Made by a program: the position numbers and the translations under genes
In this document: positions 10,456 to 23,400 of the stretch, piece after piece
Layout: each line of letters begins with the position of its first letter
Position numbering within the stretch: position 1 is the stretch's first letter
From: Gordionus sp. m RMFG-2023
Taxonomy: Eukaryota > Nematomorpha > Gordioida > Chordodea > Parachordodidae
Length of the DNA: 64,000 nucleotides
Reading direction: 5' to 3'
NCBI RefSeq assembly: GCF_954871325.1
Contig: NC_088777.1
Span: 1,054,001 to 1,118,000, forward strand
The notes under the pieces: model-generated
What the model saw: the letters and a program-made list of their open reading frames with translations, nothing else
Told to the model about the DNA's origin: nothing
Databases searched by the model: none

Positions 10456-13400
10456 TTCCTAAAAAAATAATAAGATTAAATATTTAATAAAAACTTTCTA
10501 AACATAATAAAAAACAATACTGAAATTAGAAATTTAAAGTTTGTGTAGAAAAAAATAGATGATAATATGATTGCCAGATTTAATATTTATTAGAAAGCCT
10601 AGGATTAGTTTATCCAAATTTCTAAATTTTATTTAGAATTTAAAATAAAGCAATATTATTGAAGAGGGTTAAAAATTCTTTTAACAAAGCTATATTATTA
10701 GAAAGAGTATATGGGTATATAATCAACATGTTATAATGTAGCAATTTTTTTTTAATATTTGTTTAAATTGGATTATACATATCTTTTATCATTTTAAAAT
10801 TTATATTCCTAGCAAAATTTATCTTATAAAAATCTAGGTAGAAAAAAAATAAAATTATATAATGTGTACCATTATACTGTAGAAGGTATGGCTTATCTGA
10901 TATTTTTATAATATTCTAATTTCCTTCTTTAACACATTTTTTAATTACCTATAGCCGATGCAATTGTAACATTTCCAATAGCGTGAATATAATAATCTAT
11001 TTCCCCTATGTAAAATTAATATAAATATTATATTAGCTTTTAAATATTCAACGTGCTGTAAAATTTGTCTTTCAAAAAAAGTAGAGCGACCAAATTAATT
11101 GATAGATTTAGTCGACAAGCGCTATTATTTTCTTATTTTTGATAAAATATTTTTTATTTACAATGCGAAACTGAATTACCATCACCATTAAATATTGATC
11201 CAACACCAACCCAAGTCCTTAAAATACTAATAATTTTCTTAACGCTTGGTATATATACTCAACGTATTATTGATACATTAGGATATTTTGATCCCAAATA
11301 GGAATTGTTCTTTAAAATCTATGGGTCAAAAATTTTAAATCCTATTCCAAATCATACCTAATATTTAATATTTAAGACAAAAAACTTCAATCAATAATAT
11401 TTCCGTGATCATATATTTTAGGAAGATATTTTCATTTTACAGAATTTGGAAATATTTGTATTATAAAAGAAAAAGGTTTTATTACATCTTTCAATAACAC
11501 ACAATTAGTTTCTTTCAAATTTGAAATAAAAACCCGAAGGTTTTCAGCTAAGAGGCCAGGTTCGTGCTTTTATAGCCAGCTAAAAATTGGCTAAACGGCT
11601 AATAATATACTAATTACCAAACTATAATATTTAGTAAAAAAATGTAACATCATTGGCAATACACGCTATATAATTTAGGACTTATATTATTTGTAACAGA
11701 ATAAAATCTGAAATGTTCAAGAATATTTTCACTTACTTGCTCAGAAATAAAAAAAATAATAAATAATAATCAAATATTTTGCAAAGTGAAAAAATTCTAA
11801 TTTTTCTCAGAACTTTTATAAAATTAATTTATTATCAAATAAAAACTAATAAATGGATAAATAGATTAAATCGATATTCAACATTCTATATCATCAGGGT
11901 AAGTTTTAATACAGAGGAATGGGGGAGGGGTAATCTTTTAAATATAACATTTCAGCATGGGTATCAAATTAAATCTAATACAAATATCAATTGTTTACAT
12001 TGTTGCACATCGCTCAATGTGTTTAGGGTAGATGTTGACAAGTTGTTGAGGGGGGGGGGGGGTAGTTCATAATTAAATATCTTGACGTGAATATCAAATA
12101 AAAAGATTAACTTATTACATTATTACTCATTTCTTCAAATGGATTAGGAAATGGAGGAGGGTGTTACAGGTATTTTGAGTTTATAAGATTTCAAATGGGG
12201 GTGTTATGTGAAAAATTTAACGACGGAAATGTTTAAATATCATTCAAGTTTTAGTGAGAATTGATATGAGCCAAGGGTTTATAATCTTGACATGGTTCTC
12301 AAAATTAGGCCAACTAAATTATTTGTCTTATATGTTATGAATCATTCTAGGTCTTACGGAAGTCGCCATTTTTTAGTTTTTATGAAATATATATATGGAT
12401 ATTAAAAGTAAAAAAAAGTTAAAAATTTTTATTAAAAATATATTTATGCGATTTTACAAAAATGAAGTATATAATGATATTCGATCAGTCAATCCTAGGC
12501 TTTTATTAGCTTTATTTAAACTTCCTCTTTTATCTCTTAAAGGGTATGTATAATGCGGGGTATGGTTTAAAATATTTTAATCTTATAACTCTTTCCCTCC
12601 TCAGAAATCGGGGTCAATGTTTATTTTTAAAAATTTATAATCTATAAAAATCATCTAAATCTATTTTACTATGCAAAAAATTTTTTTGAGCAATTAAGTG
12701 ACTAACATTTTCCTAGCGTTTCATACATATTTCTATAAAATTCATTTTTTTTAATTTGATTAATTTCAGTTTTATACTTTTTCCTTTCAAATATCGTTTT
12801 CGGAAACCATTACAATATATTTATTTTGATAATCATTTTTGTTATCCTTTTTTATTGAGTTATATTCCATTTATTTATTTTTTTAAATTACTCTTTAACA
12901 AAATGATCGTCCCTTATAAACTATAAAAAAATGTAATTTGAAAAGAGGTGTATTCCAATTGTTACCATCCATCACTTTGGGCAATTATATATCATCTCCA
13001 AATTTCGGCTAATTCTTAATGAGAAAAACATATGTTTGGAAGCTCACATTTATAAAAATATTAACAAAATGTCATCTAATGTATTATTAATTGAATTTGT
13101 TAATTTCCCTCTAATTATCTTAAGTCATACTTTAAAGTTAGTACAAATTCCATTAAAAAATAGTATAAAAAATGAAGATTTTGGAAACAATTCTTTTTTA
13201 AAATTTCATTTTTTTTAATATGAGTTTTAGTTACAATTTATATGGATTATTTTAAATATTATAAATCTTTCTAATTTTATTTTCGAAATAATAATTTAAG
13301 AACAATTAATTTTATTAAAATATATTTACCTCCATAAAACATGGAAATTTTTAACAATAAATATTTAGCCTTTACTAATTTTGAAATCAAGATGATTTGA

Positions 13401-14544
13401 GTTTTTTGAAAGGCAATTTATAAAGATTTTAAGTCTAGAAATAGATGTATTTTCTTAAATTTTAAAAAACAAGATAAGATATTTTGTAATTCTAATTAGT
13501 ATGCGATCTCACTCATATAAGAATGATCCATGAATATATTAATTTAATTCTTATGTAAACGATAAAAATTTTATTAATAATAAAATGTATAATATGTTTA
13601 GATTTAAGATATTTTTCATGTAAAAAAAAATATATCTTACCTACGGGTGCATCTATATGTTCTATTATAATTATGCTAAATAAATTAATTTTTTTAAATT
13701 TTTCTACTTGGTCCAATGAAAAAATTTTTATTTTCCAACCCTAGATCATTTCAAATAAATCATTATTATTCCAATAATATCACTATTTTCTTTAATTTAC
13801 ATATTCCAACCCAGAATTTAGGAGTTTATAATATTTTAAAAATATATTAAATATTTAGGTAAAAATTTATAAAGAGGAAAAAGTATAATATATACTTTCA
13901 ATGTAATGGTGCGTATAATTGAAGAAATCTATAAATTAGGAAATTTAATTAATAAAAATTATATATAACCTATAAGACATTTTCTATAATATATTATAAA
14001 ATATAAATAGGAGGTTAGATAATATTATATATAAATCGTTAATTAAAATTAAAAACAATTTTGTAAAGTAAAGACTAAACTTGGTAATGGATTAAAATGA
14101 TAAATCTGGTACGGTATTTATTGCAGTGCCATCTATAAATGTCGTTTATAAGGATTGCCACTAAAAGTTATAGTTTTTAATTTAATTACTTTAAGTTATA
14201 TTTGAGTTATCTATTTACACAATATTATTTATTTGTCAATACCAAAATGATTTTAAAACTCTTAGCAAATATGTCAAGGTTATAAAATATTTGTGAAATA
14301 AAAATTTTATATAAAATATAAACCTAATTTTTACAAAAAAGTATTTGGTAAATATTTGAGCTCACCTCTTGTTTTTATCTGTCCAAACCGGTTCATAAAT
14401 ATATAATAAGGTTATAAATTATTGTGAAAAAATATTACTATTTGTTTATTTTAGTCAACAAATAAAAATAATACGGGTTTCATAATCGCCTTCACAGTAA
14501 AAAGGTTGAAAATAATAATATATAAGCAGCTGGGCATTATTAAA
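10456..14544. other. Long AT-rich spacer with minor repeats
   Basis: No gene is recognised. A block at about 10860-10903 (GTGTACCATTATACTGTAG then AAGGTATGGCTTA) recurs inverted at about 36937-36975. A run of G lies near 12050-12062. Open stretches at 11779-12072, 13036-13218 and 13513-13716 have no recognisable motif and AT-driven codon use. Confidence 0.45.
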
Positions 14545-15240
14545 AAGTTTCTCCAAGAGTATAAAATCTAAGATGTTGAGAGGAACATCATTAAACATTA
14601 TTGGTTATAAAAGGTTTACACACGTTTAAAACCCATGATTATACTAACCTTGATGATGCCCTTGTCATTTAGAAAAGGACAAGACAATAAAATCTATCAT
14701 GACAGAAAGATTATTATTAGAAAAAGTAGCACTGCAAAAGAAAGATATCCCTATCTTAGTCATCTACTTCTCGGGAACCTTTGACATGATTACCCATGTA
14801 AAACTGTGAGAATCTTTAATTAAGGTAGGAATTCTAACCCATCACCTATTCCCCCTTATAAAAATCTTACATAATTACACAATTTAGATATTTCACACAT
14901 GGAAAAAAATCTAGTGGAGATCGACTTAAAGCATGGTGTGTATTCATGGCCATTCAATACTCTCTATCCATATTATAAATTGGGTAATTGAAACCGTAAA
15001 GTTAAGGAAGAAAGATGAAAAATTTATTGGGAATATTGATATAATGGCCTTAGCCGAAGATAGGTCTCATTGTTAATATGGTTGTCATGGAACGGGAAAA
15101 GTTAGAATTAAATATTAATACTGACAAAACTAAGATAATGAACTTATTTCATACAATATCAAATAGGAACTTAATGTTATGAGGGAAAATGATTGACATA
15201 GTAAATCAGAATAATTGAGAATGAATTTATAGCTAGGAAT
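14545..15240 (+). mobile_element. Decayed LINE reverse-transcriptase fragment
   Basis: Across shifting + frames the DNA reads like a non-LTR reverse transcriptase: a stretch like FRKGQDN near 14670 (family FGFRKGxGT), LQKKDIPILVIYFSGTFDMI near 14735 (family YLCFIDYxKAFDxV), an ADD-like box reading IMALAEDRS near 15040, and REKLELNINTDKTKIMNL near 15095 (family GLKINxxKTKxM). The conserved catalytic DD is not intact (AED). Several frameshifts and stops separate the blocks, so this is an inactive relic. The clade is probably RTE- or CR1-like, on the basis of the NTDKTKIM block only. Confidence 0.65.
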
Positions 15241-15778
15241 AAAAACATGACTGAATCAGATGACTGAATCCGAACTGATTGGCTTAAAAATTCAAAAATA
15301 TTTTTTTAATTTATCATGGATCTCGAATCACAGTTTTTGAAATAGGTTATAATTAATACAAAATCGATTTCTTTAATACCGTTACTAAGTAAAATGTAAA
15401 TTTATAATATCTTACATTTAATGAATAAAATCAGACACTAATTATAAATGCGGACGGGTAATTTTTAAAATTAGATTGGGCAATATTGCTATAAAATTTT
15501 AAAAGTGATTCCTCCTCTAAAAAAAACTTTAAATCATGATTTTAACTGTAACAAAATATATTTATTTAACCTGATTTACACAAAAAAAAAAGTTCCAAAA
15601 TGAAATAATAATTATCAATTTTCAAACTATTTTTAGGCCTTGCAAAAGTTATATGTGCCCTTGGTTTCTCTATTTGTACAATTCTTCTGTAGGATTAATA
15701 TATTTTAAAATAACAAAAAATAATAAATAAATCTTATAAAAACGATTATCAAAAACCTCTGAGAAATATAAGCCAAGC
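15241..15778. other. AT-rich spacer, no gene seen
   Basis: Nothing recognisable on either strand. Confidence 0.5.
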
Positions 15779-15784
15779 TCACGG

Positions 15785-16004
15785 CTAGTGTTGTTAAAGG
15801 GCTCGTTTTGAGCCGATATTTAAAAGCGGCTAACTCAATATTTTAGCCAGAAAAATATTGAAAATACTCTAGATTTCGCTAATATGTCCACACCTCTGTT
15901 CCTTCTACATAACAAAATCTTCAGGCCTGAGCAATATTATTCTAGATGAAATATTGAGTTAGTAGGTTTTAATCGGCTCAAAACACGCCGTTTAATAACA
16001 TTAG
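15785..16004. mobile_element. MITE of the CTAGTGTTGTTAAA family, copy 2, with 6-base duplication
   Basis: This 220-base copy defines the family best. The left end CTAGTGTTGTTAAAGGGCTC GTTTTGAGCCGAT pairs with the right end ATCGGCTCAAAACACGCCGT TTAATAACATTAG. It is flanked by TCACGG at 15779-15784 and 16005-16010, a perfect 6-base target duplication. Confidence 0.85.
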
Positions 16005-16010
16005 TCACGG

Positions 16011-16676
16011 CCCTGTAATATGGCGTTAAAAAAATCAGCTTATTTGCCAATATTGTGTTTGTATTTACCAGTATAACTCTTTTTATTTTATAGTATATAT
16101 ATAGTTAAGATATATTAAAACTATCAATTTAATATTTTAACACCCCATTTTAAGAAATTCCAGCATATAAATCAGGTCGATATATGTTTCTGCATGCAAA
16201 AAATAATCATGGAGTTTTGCAAGAAAGACTGGTGAGTCTTCTAATAAAAATGTTTAAGAAACTTAAACTAAATGCATATTTAGGGCATAACCGACTATAT
16301 TGACTGTTTTATCATAGGGGATCGGGTTAAATGTAAATAAAAATAAGAAAAACAAGCATACATATAAAATTCTCGAACAGGACAAAACCAACTAAAACAA
16401 GTTTTAAGCTGATAAAAGAAAATTGATAATTTATATTTCTAAAAATGAAGAAAAATAAATATCCTTTGAAAATTTAAAAAATTATTTTTAATATTGACAA
16501 TATATAAATAGTCCACCCAAGAGCGCAAATATTGCACAAATATTTATATTTAATTTGATCTAAAGGATTTGGTTTTTATTTTTTTGGAAAATTACTAATT
16601 TTTAAAATATTAATTTACCATTCCCACCTATTTTAAAAAAAAGTTAAAGGAATTGATCCGAAAAAAAAATTTAAAA
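16011..16676. other. AT-rich flank upstream of the module gene
   Basis: No further exon was found. A short ATG reading MEFCKKDW with a GTGAGT donor lies at 16209, without supporting partner exons. No core promoter element stands out in this AT-rich background. Confidence 0.35.
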
Positions 16677-19600
16677 ATGTTTCTTTATACAAAAATAGCC
16701 ACCCTGGCATTCATTTATGTAATTGCTGTTGATTTCAATCCCATTTCCGCTTCAGGTAACAAATAACGCTCAAAACTAAAACCTTATTTCCTATATGTTT
16801 TATTACAAAAAAAAAATATTCATACTTTTTTCTATATCGAATTATAAATTTTAAAAATAAAAAAAACGTATATTTTTATTTGATTTTTTTTAAAAAATGA
16901 GGTATATTTATATAGGATTATTATCTGTAATTAATTATATCATAAAGCTCATTCACTTTTTCTGATATTTATATCTAACAATAAAAATGGACTCCTTCTT
17001 TGCAAAATGTAAGTCGTATAAGATCTTTTCTCTATATAAAGAACTGATTTCTCTGATAGTCAATACCACTTTGTTTGTATTATTTTGTCCAGAGGTTATT
17101 TCTCTTTGAGTTCACATGTGATATAAAAATGTTGCTAATTCTGTATGATATATATTACATTACGATTACGCAAAGCGGATTATCTTTAAAATTGTATGAA
17201 TACTATTTATACCTAAACCTAATTTCTTATATATAAAAATAATTGCCGGGCATCTATATTCTACCTATAGGCTTTATCTCGATTTTGCCCTTGTTATCTT
17301 TTAACTCACCTCAAATAAACTCATTTAAAAATATCTATTTCCAAAAAAGAATTTTTTTTCATTTAATCTCAATTTACGACTACAATCACCCTTACTCCCT
17401 GATAATTTTAAACAGTGGGTATTCTTAAGATTATTAATTTCTTATAAAATTTTAAACCTTCAATAATATTATTTTTAAATTTATTTTTAATTAATGTTAA
17501 TATAGTGAAATATATATTTCGCTTTGTTGATAAATTCTTAATTTAAATTTATCACACATTGGGCTTCGGATTATGTAGACTATATTCTTAAAAGTAATTA
17601 ATTTTTCAAGCAATCCTTCTTGTCCATTTCAAAATATTTTTTTTGGGCATCGAAGTTTCAATGTAGTCGCTAAACTAAATTTTATTTAATAGTAATGATT
17701 AATTTTAAAAAAAAAATTTTAACCGTTTTTTCAGCAATTTTTATGAAGAAATATTAAAAATTTTTATTTCTTTAAAATGTAAGGCATTGAGCGAGTTTCT
17801 TTATGCGGAAAAGTTGCGGAAAATAAATACTACGAAATGAAAGGATTATTTGAGGGGCAAGCTGGATATATACGAAGAAATTTGTAATTCATGTTCCATT
17901 TTAATATTACTCTAAGTAAGTGTTGTTAATACCTATCTTTAATCAACTATAAAACAGCATAGCCATATTTTTATCTTAAAATATTCTAATCAATCTTCAA
18001 GTTGACTTAGAAGCCTTAATTCAATTTTTTTAGTCTAAAAGCTTGAACTAGGACTCAATAGAGATGGTCAGAGCTAGGTAATTTAACAACATTAACTTTA
18101 AAGATCAAAATATTTAATCGTTAAATATGATTAAATTCAAAGAAATAAATCATTTAAATGTAAAAAAAATTTTTAATTATAAAGTTTGCGGGATCTTCGT
18201 CTCAGAAGAAATGCGGACAATGTCATGTGGTCTTACGAAATCAAAAGCGGATATATATCTAATCAAACCTATATTGATCAACAATCCATGAAGCTAACAA
18301 ACGAGAAATTTTTGAACACCCTAAAATGGTTGCACGAATATTACTCTCCTTCTTGGTATATGCAGAGCGATGTAACTTCCTATAATTAATCTATAGCATT
18401 TTAACCTCTGAAATTATCTTTTAAAACTTTAAAATGTATCGTTTCGTACCTTTGAAATTTAAAATTTTATTTTAATCTATCTAAAATGATATATCCATTT
18501 AAGTTTGAAATGTCCATACTTCGCAATAGTGTTTGATAAAAGGCTTTATTTGGTGCCGATTATTTAAAAACTACCAACTCAATGTCTTAAGCCAGAAATA
18601 TATTGTTTTTAAATTTGAGATTTCGCTAATAGATGTTCCAAATCCTTTGTTCCATCTATAAACAGAATCTTCAAGGCTTAATATATTTTTTTCTAGATAA
18701 AATATTGACTTTAGCCTTATTAGCTCAAATCGAGGAGTTTAAAAACACTAATTTTGCAAGATAAAGTTATGGTGCATTTATTTATAATCGTATTGATATT
18801 TTTTTCAAAGTGGAGATTGGAAATGAAGGAGGGTACACAATCTCAAGCTACTAATCTTTGTTACCTTACAATAAATACAATGGAAATAACCTGCTTCCTT
18901 GTAATCAGTATATTGGGCTATAAATTTGGGGTATAATGTTAATTTATTTTTAAATTATATTGTCGCCGCCGCAAAGTGCAAATGTTTTATGAAAATTTAG
19001 AAATTTTTATTTAATTTGAAGTTTTTTGTTATACTTAAACACAACGGTAATAAATATTTTGAACAAAAAAAAGGCCTAATCACTTTGATGTTAAATCATA
19101 TTAGAAGGATACAAGATTAAAAAATCTAAAATTTGCCGTCGAAATATTTTAATTTAACTTTATACTTTGTATGGTTGTAATAGACTTTTTAAAAACATTA
19201 ATTTTATTAGTATCGATAAGAAAGTCATATTAGATATTGTAAATTAAAAAAAAGGTAAGTATTAAAAAATCAAAATTAACGACATTAGTTAGAGTTTTGA
19301 GAAATTAAAATAGTAAGCACTTTCAGCACTATTACTAAGTTTAGCATTCTGCGTCGATATCGGCCCCTATTTTTTTAGGCATAGTGGGAATTCCCTATCT
19401 TTTTGTTTTCCATGCCTTTTTTTAAAATATATATTAAGATAAGTCTATGCCATTACAAATAAATACTATTTACTGCATATAAGTACGGTAGAGCAACAGT
19501 GATATATCTCAAGCTTTATACTTAAATATATATATTATTAACTCTATATTTCATAAATATTTTGAGTAATCCCTATTACACTCGTTAAGGAGTATTACCA

Positions 19601-20443
19601 AAATTGTAATTTATAGAGACATTGCATTATTTTAAACTTAATCTTTACTTTTTTTAATAAGGAATCTATTATCGTAAAAAAAAAATTTCTGATAAAAAAA
19701 ATAAAATATAATTATTATTCAAATAATTATTCGTATATATATTTTTAATGAAAAATTTATTTGTATAATGAACACTAATGTTGTTAAAAAGCCCGATCAA
19801 GATTTTATCCAAAAATATATTATATGTTTGAGATTTGGCGAATAGAGGTTCAAACCTTTCTGCTATCTATGAGCAAACAGGCTTACATAATATTATTTAG
19901 GCTAAAAATCTTAATCGGAATCAGCCTGCTTAACTACATTAATGAAAACCATATCCATGTATTAAAGAAACTTCTTCTATATATATCTAAACCCCTCTAA
20001 CCAACAGTTGTAAACTGTGTTTCTATTTTAATTTTCTCAATAATTTGTCAAACAACACATAATTTTCATTTAAAATGAGGATTTTTTTCTTCTTTTTGTA
20101 ATCTCTCTCAAATTGTGAATATAACTCATAGAGAATTTTGCAGGGGTGGCGAGATTCGAAAAAAAATAAAACTAATAAATTATAATATAATTTTATAGTG
20201 ATTATTTTATTGTAGATTTTAATTTTTTTTTAAAAAAAATATGAATATTAGGTAAAGCAAAAAGAGAATGATATTCTTCTGCTAGGTGATGGTAGAGTGG
20301 ATCAAACTATAAAAGATAGTTTTATTATTTCCTATAAATCTGATGATCTCATGGTTCATGGAAAAAGGCACACCCTAATGATGAAACTTGGAGAATGCCC
20401 TTCGGAACATGATAAAATTGAAGGTCTTAAAAAATCTTTTTAG
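16677..20443 (+). CDS. Module I with signal peptide
   Basis: Exons are 16677-16755, 17784-17883, 18185-18371, 18811-18900 and 20252-20443 (or 20423 if spliced onward at G/GTCTTA). Exon 1 encodes MFLYTKIATLAFIYVIAV then DFNPISAS, a typical signal peptide. Exon A reads IERVSLCGKVAENKYYEMKG then LFEGQ; exon B contains NADNVMWSYEIKSGYISNQT and YIDQQSMKLTNEKFLNTLKW; exon C is WRLEMKEGTQSQATNLCYLT then INTMEITCFL; exon D starts VKQKENDILLLGDG and contains LGECPSEHD. The four cysteines are one in A, two in C, one in D, matching modules II and III. If the TAG at 20441 is used the product is 215 residues. MITEs at 18526-18751 and 19775-19942 sit in its introns. Function unknown. Confidence 0.7.
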
Positions 20444-23400
20444 TCATTGTTAATGCATATGATTGATTCAAATTCATGCATGTTATTTTTTTAAAGTGAA
20501 TTTACAGCAAACGTGACCCCTTCTAACAGCTTATCCAGCTTTGTAATGATCTTATAGTGATAATTTTTTTTTCTCATTTATTTAGTAATTAGTGCATTTT
20601 GGTATAAAATGTTTCATGTGGTTATCATTCAAAGATTATTTTTCTTCTTTTTTTAAAATGCAATTGGTTACCATCTTTCAAGATGGCTGTCGATATTCTT
20701 ACAAACTGACTTTCTTATTTTTGTCACAAAAAATCGGTAAAGATAAATAAAAATACAAACTAGAACCTGGACATAAATGAAAAATTTTAAATATCTTTCG
20801 TAATTTTGAGTCAAAAAAAATGATAGGAGGTCAGTTCGGCAAAAAATATTATTTTCAAGGATTTAAATACAAAATGTGAATTAGTAAAATTAAAAAAATG
20901 AATTTCATGATAATATAGGGAACCACCACATTGAATATGGATGATCTGGGTAATACTGTGTGTATTCTGGTATTACAATTGTTCTCCACTCGTGCAGTTA
21001 GTTCCATATTCGCCAATTTTTAATTAATGGCGTTCTCTTTCTTTCCAATGACACTTTCAATTTTTTTTTCCTGATATATTATTTGTTATCTTTAATATTT
21101 TTATTCAAAATTAATTTAGCCTACACGGATGAGCGCTTATTACACATCGGATCCTCTTTCTTAATTAGATAATTTACTTTCCACATATTTTAGTCTAAAG
21201 CTATATAATTATATTTTAAGATTCTTTGGCAATATCTGAGGTCGCTCCAGCTAAACCTATAGAACCTGAGGTTGCCCTACCTATAGAACCTGAGGTTGCC
21301 TTACCTATAGAACCTGTGGTTGTTCCACCAATAGAACCCGAGATTGCTCCAACTATGAAACCTGCTATGGATAATCAAACTAGGGGTAAAATATTTTTTT
21401 TTACAGTTAAAATTACCCTATTGGTTTGCTCATTAATATGATATAAGAATGCATATTAATACTTTTAATTGATATTTAGATTCCTCAAACATATGTGAAA
21501 AAATTAAAGGGGATGATTGGCAAACTATTAATTCGAAAGAAATACTAGGAGATATTTTGAAGACTGATTTACCTGAAACATTGTATGAATATAATATTAT
21601 ATATAAAGTTATAAAGAGAATATTACTATAATTTTTTTTTATTACCATAGCCCTAAAAATTTACAAGTAATCAACAAGTATGGAGATATTATGATAAAAA
21701 TAAATGGCGCAGATATATATAACGAGAATCAAAATAACTCTATATTCAACGAAAAATTAGAGGCCGTTCATTGGTTAAAAAATCAGGTTATACACTATAT
21801 CTGATTGGTCAAAATTTTCTTTTTTTTAAATTATTTAATATTTGACAGATGAAGTATTTTAGTGGTGACGATGAAAATCCATTACACGTCAAAAGCAACG
21901 TAATAATATCTTTAAATATTTTAAATCTTAATTTGGTGTTTTAATTATCATTGTATCTATTTTTTAAAAAATAAAGTTGATAGCCACAATGAGTTCCAGC
22001 AGCAAAACGTCTAATTTAAAAATTTGCTACTTCGATTATAAAGATAGTGAACGCAGAGAAAAGTGTGTTGATGCAGAGGACCTAAGGAAAACAGTGAGTT
22101 TATTTAATGTATAATAGAAAAAAAATTTTTAATAATACAATATACTTAAAAAATAAAAAGAAACAATTGAATATATTTTTAGAATAGAATAATTCAAAAT
22201 AGTAACGCTATCGAGATGTCGCAAACCGAAAATGGAAAGATCCTTGAAAAGAAATTCTTAGATTCCTATCTCACCAGTATCATAGGAGATTTGACTTTGC
22301 AAGGAACTTTTTACGAATTCGTCTTTACCATGTGCCCATGTCCACGTAAATTTTAAATTTTTTTTTTTACTCGTAATAAAAATAAGGTTGCTTTTCAGTC
22401 ATGCTTTATAATTAAATTTCATGCAATTAAAAAACAGATTTTATTAATGTTGTTTAAGTAGTTCTAAATCGCTTAAACAAAAATGGCTAAAAATTGGGAA
22501 TCTAAAACTTGGATTTTGGATGATATTTACTCCATTTTAGCGATTTTTTAAAATTTTCAATTTAAATACAAGTGTTTACTCCACATTTACTTTCAAAATT
22601 TTCTAAGAGATATAAGACAGATTCCCAATTTTTAGCGATTTAGAACCTATCTCACAATGTCTCATTTACATAACATGCTTCTTTTAAAATGTCTGTTTGG
22701 TCTAGGAAAGTATTTTTTGGAGAAAAACTTAAACATCTTTAAGATAAAAATTTTGAAAATAGTTTATTTGTTAAAGTCATATTGAAATTTATTTAAAAAA
22801 TTTTTTTTTAAAAAAATAAGTAATATAATGTGTTATTTTATATATTTTTTTCTGTGTAAATATAATATTTTATGAGAATTTTTAAATATACAAATAATTA
22901 TAGTACATTTTTTTTCTGCCTCTTTTATTATTTAATAAAAGTGTTATTTTCTTATAAATTCCTCTTATCAAAATTTGTAAAAATTTTATATACTAATAAG
23001 ATAAGTTTCAATTAAACATAGTTTATTGAATTTCAACTGAAAATCCCATATTATTGAAATATAAAACTTTTTATGTTTATAAACACGTAACAAGTAATTG
23101 TAACTAGTTACAATTTTAATAATGCAACCAGCAGAATTATTGATAGATACTTTTTGGATCTAAATATAGATACATAATTTTAAAAAAAACTTATCTACAA
23201 GTTCTGTCTTTTTTTCCAGCTTTTACCCCATTCTAAGGGATTCATATATTTAGGAGTGCATCTACTGTTAACTTTTCCTTAGTATCGTTATCTCTAAAAA
23301 AATAAATTTTTCTACTCATTTAATGTTAAATCACAAGCAAATTTCGCCTAAAATTATTTCGATTATCCTGATCATCTAACATGATTGTATATAGTACATT

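Noticed and set aside
10005-10487. A 160-codon open frame (..LSFPFLSFPF.. then ..EGRKEGRK..)
   Set aside because: It is entirely produced by two adjoining microsatellites.
18754-18936. A separate small secreted protein starting MVHLFIIVLIFFSK
   Set aside because: The part from 18811 fits much better as exon C of module I (WRLEMKEG.., phase 0-0 with two matching cysteines).
20601-20745. First exon of a separate module II-III gene (MQLVTIFQDGC..)
   Set aside because: The hydrophobic stretch is weak for a signal peptide and nothing else supports a start there; kept only as an alternative.
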